A stretch of DNA of 64,000 bases, from the NCBI GenBank assembly GCA_030549495.1, contig JAUIRK010000942.1, positions 248,001 to 312,000 of the forward strand. Direction: 5' to 3'. The notes below the pieces were generated by a model, which was not told the DNA's origin, made no database searches, and saw only the letters and a program-made list of their open reading frames with translations. Made by a program: the position numbers and the translations under genes. Source of the stretch: Nectonema munidae. Taxonomy: Eukaryota > Nematomorpha > Nectonematoida > Nectonematidae. Of the stretch, positions 58,281 to 64,000 are shown piece after piece. The number at the start of each line of letters is the position of its first letter. Position 1 is the stretch's first letter.

Positions 58281-59182
58281 CAGTACGACTTTTTAACCAA
58301 ATATATTCTTTATTTACAAATAAAAGCCTGAAATTAACAAGATTTTAGATAAACACTTGAAATAAATCACACAGATATTTAAGTATGTAAGAGATCTGGC
58401 AATTGAGTATTTTTATATCTCAGTACACTCATTTAAATTAAATTTATTTTTACTTTACAAATATAAAATCTAGTTATTTTTTATTAGGCGGATTTTAAGG
58501 GGGGCGTAACCGACATACGCTCTCTCTCCCTAAAATTGCATTGCCAATTTTTCTTGATTTAATTCTTTTCGTAGAACTCAAATATTATAATGATTTCTGC
58601 AACTCATTTTTTAGATTCAATCTTTCTCTAAAGTGAGAAGCCCTAAAAAGTTTTTTATGTTTCAATCGTAGTTAATTGTGACGCTTATTACTTTTATATT
58701 ATCCAATTTTTTTTGAGGATCGTTTTAATGCTCTCATTCTTCTTTTTGTTCACAAAATTATTCGATTGGATATTTGACACCATTATTTATATGTAGGCTA
58801 AAAAGTGTTCTAGACCGATGAGGCTCCTAATCTTCTTAGTTCTTAATCTATTTACTTTCTTATAATAAACTTATAATTTTTGGTTATATTATTATGATAC
58901 CCTAAGTTTTATGATAAAAAGACCATTTTCTCTTTTTATTAAACTATCACACAAAATAAGATATAAATAGCTTAAAATTTTTGATATAGCTTAAATTTAT
59001 GTGCTTCACATTTGAGTTCTAGTTAAGTAAAATCCACCCCGTCCCCCCTAATGCCAATTTCTAGATCCACCCCTGATAAAGTACATATATATTTGTTTTA
59101 AACTATTTTTCCAATAAATTTTCTATGAATATTTAAATTTGTTTTGATCTGATTGGCTGTATTTCGGTAAAAAATCTTCTCC
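58281..59182 (+). mobile_element. Palindromic 9-bp-TSD family copy, split by an insert
   Basis: Left part (58281-58480): CGACTTTTTAACCAAATATA, TTTATTTACAAATAA, ATATTTAAGT and GATCTGGCAATTGAGTAT, as in 40612-41095. Right part (59100-59182): TGAATATTTAAATTTGTTTT, GGCTGTATTTCGGTAAAAAA and TCTTCTCC, the family's right end. The middle is a different, C/G-run-bearing element, so this is one old copy interrupted by a later insertion. Confidence 0.6.
58485..59075. mobile_element. hAT-like element inside the palindromic copy
   Basis: The left end is AGGCGGATTTTAAGGGGGG; the reverse complement of the right end is CAGGGGTGGATCTAGAAATT, both of the GGCGGATC type seen at 6712. No clear target duplication. 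It carries G and C runs near both ends and no coding sequence. Confidence 0.4.
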
Positions 59183-59234
59183 ATTGTTTTGATATTCTAT
59201 ATGGACGTGTTGTTTAAATCATCCAGCTAGTTTT

Positions 59235-60940
59235 TGTTATGTATGTGGAAAGTACACTCTTAAAACACAGCGAAGAAATTTTACTTCAAATATTAAAACT
59301 GCTTATAAACATTATTTTGGTTCGTTATTTGCACGAATGCAAGGCAAAAGAAATGCAATGCCTTTTCACACCCCGATGATTTGGGGAGAACCTAAAAACC
59401 ATCTGGCTTTTTAAAAAAGAACAAATAAAAATTGTGCATCCAATTTGCGAATCAGCAATTTTACCTGAATCTCATGATAGTATGCATCAACCACCCGTTC
59501 TTCTAAACAAAAATAGTTATTCCGAAGGGGTGAGACTTTTTACCCAAATACACCCAAACAGATGAAAATAAATTTAAATATTAAAAGAATAAGTTAAATA
59601 TACATAGAAGAATTATTCTCAGGATAAATCTAATATAAAATTATAAATTTGATATTGAATTATAAAAAATTAAACACAAAATAATTTTTTAATTTAATAA
59701 TTACTAATATTTCAGGCCTGGCAAGAAATTGGGTGACATAAAAATATATAACAATACTCTATTACCAGCTCCCGTTCAAACTTAAATATCTGTGTATCTT
59801 TTTATTTTAAGCATTTATTTAATATTATTTTTAATTTCAAGTTCTTATTTGTAAATAAAGAACATATTTGTGTGTATTTGGGTAAAAAGTCCTACCGATT
59901 CCGAAGTATCAGATGAGAACACAGAAAGTGAGCGTGATGAAGTTTATTTATCTGAAGTAGGAGCATCACATCTGCTTTCACAATCGGAATTTAATGACTT
60001 AGTACGTAATTTAAGTTTAACAAAAGAAAAATCAGAACTACTGTGGTCAAGATTGAAACAATGGAACTTACTTCGCACAAACACAAAAATTTCCTACTTT
60101 CGATAGAATTCTCAAAGTTTATTCCCAAAAAGAAAGCTGCTGTTATTGGTTTGATCCTTCTCTTAGGAAGACTTTTCATAGATTCTAACAAAGCTAGTCT
60201 CAAAGGAATTTTATTGCATAATGGAAATATTAAACCTTCAATACCTTTAGTTAGTACATGCTACCCGTCTTGATGAAACTTATGAAAACATGAAAATGAT
60301 TTTGAATATTTTAAATTACAACAATCATAGATGGAGTATTAGTGCAGATATTAAAGCTATTTTTTGTTACTTCGATTACAACTAGATGTTTTTGTATCTG
60401 TGGAATATTAGAGAAGATCATAGTCATTAGGAAAAAATAAAATGGCCTCCAAGAAAGAAATTTGTTGTTCGAAAACACAAGCTATATGTATGTTATCCAC
60501 CACTTGTTGAATTTGATAAAATTCTTCTTCAAGCTCTTCATATAAAACTGGGTTTGATTAAAAATTTTGTAAAAGGACTTGATCATTAAGGACGTGGTTT
60601 TCAGTATTTAAAAAGCAAATTTAACAAATCAATGACTGAGAAATTTAAAGTTTGCTAAAAGGTAGTCTGTTCCTTTCCGCATAAAATGAATTGAATCTAT
60701 GGAATGCTTTTGTAGATGTTATAAAGAATTTTCTTGGAAACTATAAAGCCACTGATTATGAAGAATTTATAATAAAAATGTTGAAGTGTTAAAGCAATGG
60801 GTTGAAGAATATCTTCAAAAATGCATTTTTCCTGAAAATCTTGGTGCTGTAAGTGACAAGCATGGTGATCGTTTCCTTCAAGAAATTGCTGCTATGGATA
60901 AGAGATATTAAAGTAAATTTAATGCAATTATGAGGTGAGA
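59235..60940 (+). pseudogene. Relic of an unnamed arthropod transposon gene
   Basis: The plus-strand N-terminus at 59235 reads CYVCGKYTLKTQRRNFTSNI, KTAYKHYFGSLFARMQGKRN, AMPFHTPMIWGEPKNHLAF. After an inserted element come SHLLSQSEFNDLVRNLSLTK and LLWSRLKQWNLL, then LDETYENMKMILNILNYNNH, WSISADIKAIF, KWPPRKKFVV, PLVEFDKILLQALHIKLGLI and ENLGAVSDKHGDRFLQEIAA. I know this series from a repeat-encoded protein family very common in arthropod genomes (CYVCG..T...QRR, GKRKSMPF..PM.WREP.NH, LHIKLGLMK.FVKAL, ENLG.VSDE.GERFHQDI) but do not know its formal name. The N-terminal part lacks the usual second cysteine pair, and stops and shifts are present throughout, so it is dead. Confidence 0.72.
59528..59897 (-). 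mobile_element. Palindromic element with 9-bp duplication (MULE-like MITE)
   Basis: The left end is GGGTGAGACTTTTTACCCAA; the reverse complement of the right end is CGGTAGGACTTTTTACCCAA. An exact 9-bp duplication, ATTCCGAAG, lies at 59519-59527 and 59898-59906. Nine base pairs is the usual length for Mutator-like elements, which is the only basis for that label. It sits inside the transposon gene relic 59235-60940. The inside matches 40612-41095 in reverse. Confidence 0.9.
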
Positions 60941-61257
60941 TTACTGTTGGTTTCTACAAAGAGACGGTAAGAATTCTTTTAAAAGGATGAAGAGAAATAA
61001 ACAAAAAGCAACATATGCCTGAAAAATATATCTAATAAAAATTAACATATACTTTTCTTCTTACAACATAAAAATATATATTTTATTCAAAATCGTCTGT
61101 AGAATAAACATTTAATTAATTTAAAGCAAAACGTGAAATTAAAACATGAAAAAATATTAAAATAGAATATTTGAATAACACGTTGTTACTCAAAATGTGA
61201 CGTGATGAATCAATTTTAGTTTTGGATCTGGAATCACGAGGTAGAAATTAGTAGAAT
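60941..61257. other. AT-rich intergenic DNA
   Basis: Lies between the transposon relic and the 3' edge of a LINE relic; no features seen. Confidence 0.45.
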
Positions 61258-62920
61258 TCAGTGCTCATTTCTTCTGTAACAAAAAAAGTTTTTTTTGCCT
61301 AGTAAATTAATTCTGATAGGGTTATTCGAATTTCTTGTTTCATAATGAAATGATTCTTTGTAATTGATCAATTTTTTTGAAAAGATCCATGACCTATTGA
61401 AAGTAAACACAGCAATTTTGAGATTGAATATATCTTTCAGTTTCAGTAAACTATTTCCAGGAAAAATTTTATTAGTATGTTCTCTGTTTCTCAAACAATA
61501 CCCATTTCTTAGAGCACATTTCTGTAAGACTTTAATTTTATCTTTTCCAAAGGGGTACCAATTGATAAGATTATAATTGATTCACGTGCTTGTTGGACTT
61601 CAAATTAAAACTAAAATTTTAACTCGTTCAACTACTTCTATGCACATTGATTTCAAAAAATTATATTTCAAGTTAGATTTCGAAGAAATCATCATACACT
61701 TAGATATTTTTTCTATTCATCGAAAAATAGTTGTCCTTGTGCCATAAATATAGGGATTTAATTCAGACAAACCGAAATGAAACTTACTAATGAGTGTAAA
61801 AACAGAGGTGTGTAAAAAATTTTCAAAGATTTTTGAAAAGATTGGTATAATCGAAACCGATCTATAATATTACTTTTATTTTTACGGTTTTTTTAATTAT
61901 AGGAAGGACCTTATGTACTTTTTGTATATCTGGAAAGATATTGTACTGGAGACATTTATTGTTTGCAAAGAAGAAGTATTCTGATATATAAAGATTAAAA
62001 AGTTTTATATGATTCATTGAAATACCATAAATTTCTTTGGTAAGGTTATACCCCATAAGCTCGATAATATGAAATAAGTTTTTCCTTCGTGCAAGTTTGA
62101 AAACTGAAAGAATAAGAAACTTTCTCCATAGAGAAAAGGTCTAGTTTTTTGGTGGTAACCAAATTATTGAATTTATTTGCGATAGTATGATCATTGATAG
62201 ATATTGATCCTCGTTGAATGCATATCCTGTTATCTTTTCACCATATAAGATCTTGTTTATTGTGAACCAGGATTTCTGTGTTGAGTTACAATTTGCAAAG
62301 GTGTTTGAATAGTACCTTTCTTTGAGAACTCGAGTTTTGTATTTTGTTATTTCTGATAGATATGTAACGATTTTTCAAATTGCTGACTTATTAATAAGAT
62401 CGGAAACTGTGAGAATCAAACGTTTGAAAAAAATATTACTATCAAAACCATTATCGTGAGAGTGAATAGATCAGTTTGTTTGTGCCGCTAATTAAGCGAA
62501 TTCATTGATATCAAATTTTTCATACGCGCTCAGATTGACTGCTCATTGCTGATTCTCTTTCAGAGTTCTTATTGCAAACATTGAATGATAAAAAAATAGC
62601 AAGTGGTCTGAGAAATGCGTCATGAAGTTAAAGCCTTTGTATAATACAATATCGTTACTAATGAAAAAATGATCAATGAGTGTATCCGTAGCCAGTCGGG
62701 TTGGCAAAGAAATCGCAGGCATTAAAAGATTAGAAATGATAATATTGTAGAATTTTTGAATATCAGAATTGTTAAGCTTAAAGAGATCAAAATTGAAATT
62801 ACCACAGTAAACATTGGTGAAATTTCTATTTCTATTGAGACGTAAACTATCAAAATTTTTTTGGAAAAAATCTATATTATTTGGTATTATACGAGGGAAG
62901 TCTTTACCTGTTATGTACAA
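61258..62920 (-). pseudogene. LINE relic with endonuclease domain (CR1/Jockey-type)
   Basis: On the minus strand, 62920-62543 is an open frame of 125 codons matching the end of an APE-type endonuclease: VYCGNFNFDLFKLNNSDIQK (the usual GDFN is changed to GNFN), LLMPAISLPTRLATDTLIDH, FISNDIVLYKGF and FSDHLLFF. A linker follows (KYKTRVLKERYYSNTF, KSWFTINKILYGE, about 62340-62240). The far end, 61494-61258, reads LLKLKDIFNLKIAVFTFN and YETRNSNN, like the C-terminus of such ORF2 proteins. The RT between them is badly decayed and has no clear YxDD. Several stops and frameshifts are present. Confidence 0.72.
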
Positions 62921-63796
62921 TTATATTTTTATAATTTGGAAATTCTAAAAGAATTTATTGATACTCAAAGAATTTTCATGAAACTGTTCGCTCAGGAATC
63001 GCAATTTAATTCCTTTTCTAACATAAAACACCAGTCCTGTACGAAGTGAGGCTTGTTTCGGCGAATCTATACATATATACCCTCCTATTGAAAAGTCTCT
63101 AATAGGATAACAGCACCAAGTCTCTTGGAGACATATTAAAGATAAGGGTTCAGGTTAAAGGATATTCAATTGATAAATGAAAATTTGTAATTCGTCAAAC
63201 TTGCTACTTAATGATTGTATATTCAAGCTGACTATATTAACTTTGTAAATTTCATCAGATATATCATTTTAAGAAATTTTTTGGTCACTTTTAAAATTAC
63301 TTATAGTGTCAAAAAAGTATGGTTTAATGAAATAAACATTACTTATAAGAAAATGAAATATTGGGTAATTTGGGAATTATTGATCACATTGAATTTTACT
63401 GAGTTATGAATAAAATATGAAAGACGAGAAGTTTAGTTAACGACCTTATTGAAATTATTTACAAAGACTTCGAGTTCAGAGAATTTTGAAAAAATTGATC
63501 GTAATTTCAGGCTAAGAATATTAAAATGATGAAAATGAGTGTAGGACAAATTTTCATAGTATATAGAATCAGAATAAAGAAAGAAAGAATTTATAAGAGA
63601 TTAAAAAATATATTGAAAGATACATATAAAAGAGGTAATTGTGGGTAATTATATTAAAAAAAGTATGCATGATAGTAAAAGATTTACAATTTAGAAAAAG
63701 CATTGGCTATTATAAATTTTAAACGAATCAGAATAAATTTCATTAATTGAATTAATATTAATAAAATAATTAGTATTTAATAAATATTTTGAGCAA
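62921..63796. other. AT-rich DNA, perhaps more of the LINE
   Basis: On the minus strand this would be the 5' part of the LINE endonuclease. No motif could be read with confidence. Confidence 0.35.
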
Positions 63797-63800
63797 TTAA

Positions 63801-63922
63801 CCGGTTATCGACCACAGTCGACATATGTCAACTTTTCAAAAATGTGAATCGTGCGCGTTTATTAATGCTTTTTAATACAAATGTTCTGCTTTATACTAGA
63901 TATCGTCTGATTATTCTGGTCG
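63801..63922. mobile_element. Tiny TTAA-flanked element, copy 2 (inverted)
   Basis: Lies between TTAA at 63797-63800 and TTAA at 63923-63926. It starts CCGGTTATCGACCACAGTCG and ends GATTATTCTGGTCG, the reverse complement of the ends at 9297-9395. TTAATGCTTTTTAATACAAAT is shared. It is 23 bp longer than copy 1 because of an internal stretch near 63880-63903. Confidence 0.65.
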
Positions 63923-64000
63923 TTAACGTGTTAATCAGAAAGGGTGCTTCTTCACTATTCATTCAAGATGGAGTAATAGTCCTTTGCATTTGCCATTATT

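Noticed and set aside
1-64000. CRISPR array, operon-like cluster or bacterial contamination.
   Set aside because: No regularly spaced direct repeats with unique spacers, no tightly packed genes, and a spliced intron and animal-type genes are present.

Overview
The window is strongly AT-rich, mostly non-coding eukaryotic DNA. It looks like an arthropod, and I infer a copepod of the sea-louse type from three things: animal-type host genes with almost no introns, a heavy load of hAT, piggyBac, Tigger and LINE relics, and transposon proteins of types common in arthropods. The species is an inference, not something the sequence states.

Three host genes are clear. A 14-3-3 protein (epsilon-like) lies on the minus strand at 16803-17733 and has one 55-bp intron. 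VPS36, the ESCRT-II subunit with GLUE and EAP30 domains, is a single minus-strand exon at 33039-34205. An ER class I alpha-1,2-mannosidase (GH47, MAN1B1-like) is a single plus-strand exon at 42346-43902. They are far apart and separately transcribed. They do not form a cluster or pathway; their known roles are phosphoprotein signalling, endosomal sorting and ER glycoprotein quality control.

Almost everything else that can be read is mobile DNA. There are about a dozen short hAT-type elements. Five have exact 8-bp target-site duplications, one has an exact duplication and still encodes a hAT C-terminal domain, and two more have 7 of 8 matching. There are three piggyBac-like relics (12.7, 14.5-15.5 and 54.6-55.3 kb), a Tigger/pogo 3' half (36.9-38.2 kb), a MULE/FLYWCH scrap (4.1 kb), and two transposase-like relics whose protein types I recognise but cannot name (30.2-31.0 and 59.2-60.9 kb). 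Also present are three LINE relics (36.1-36.7, 39.2-40.5 and 61.3-62.9 kb), two tRNA-derived SINE families, a palindromic element with a 9-bp duplication (27.9, 40.6, 58.3 and 59.5 kb), two tiny TTAA-flanked elements and two tiny TA-flanked elements.

Several elements are nested: hAT in Tigger (37 kb), the 9-bp-TSD element in an unnamed transposon (59.5 kb), a tiny element in piggyBac (14.9 kb), and probably a hAT-like element inside another palindromic copy (58.5 kb). Between 55.3 and 57.2 kb lies a block richer in G+C than its surroundings, with long open frames of a type I do not recognise. It is the least explained part of the window. I found no CRISPR array, operon, ribosomal RNA or convincing intact tRNA gene, and no clear new multi-gene system.
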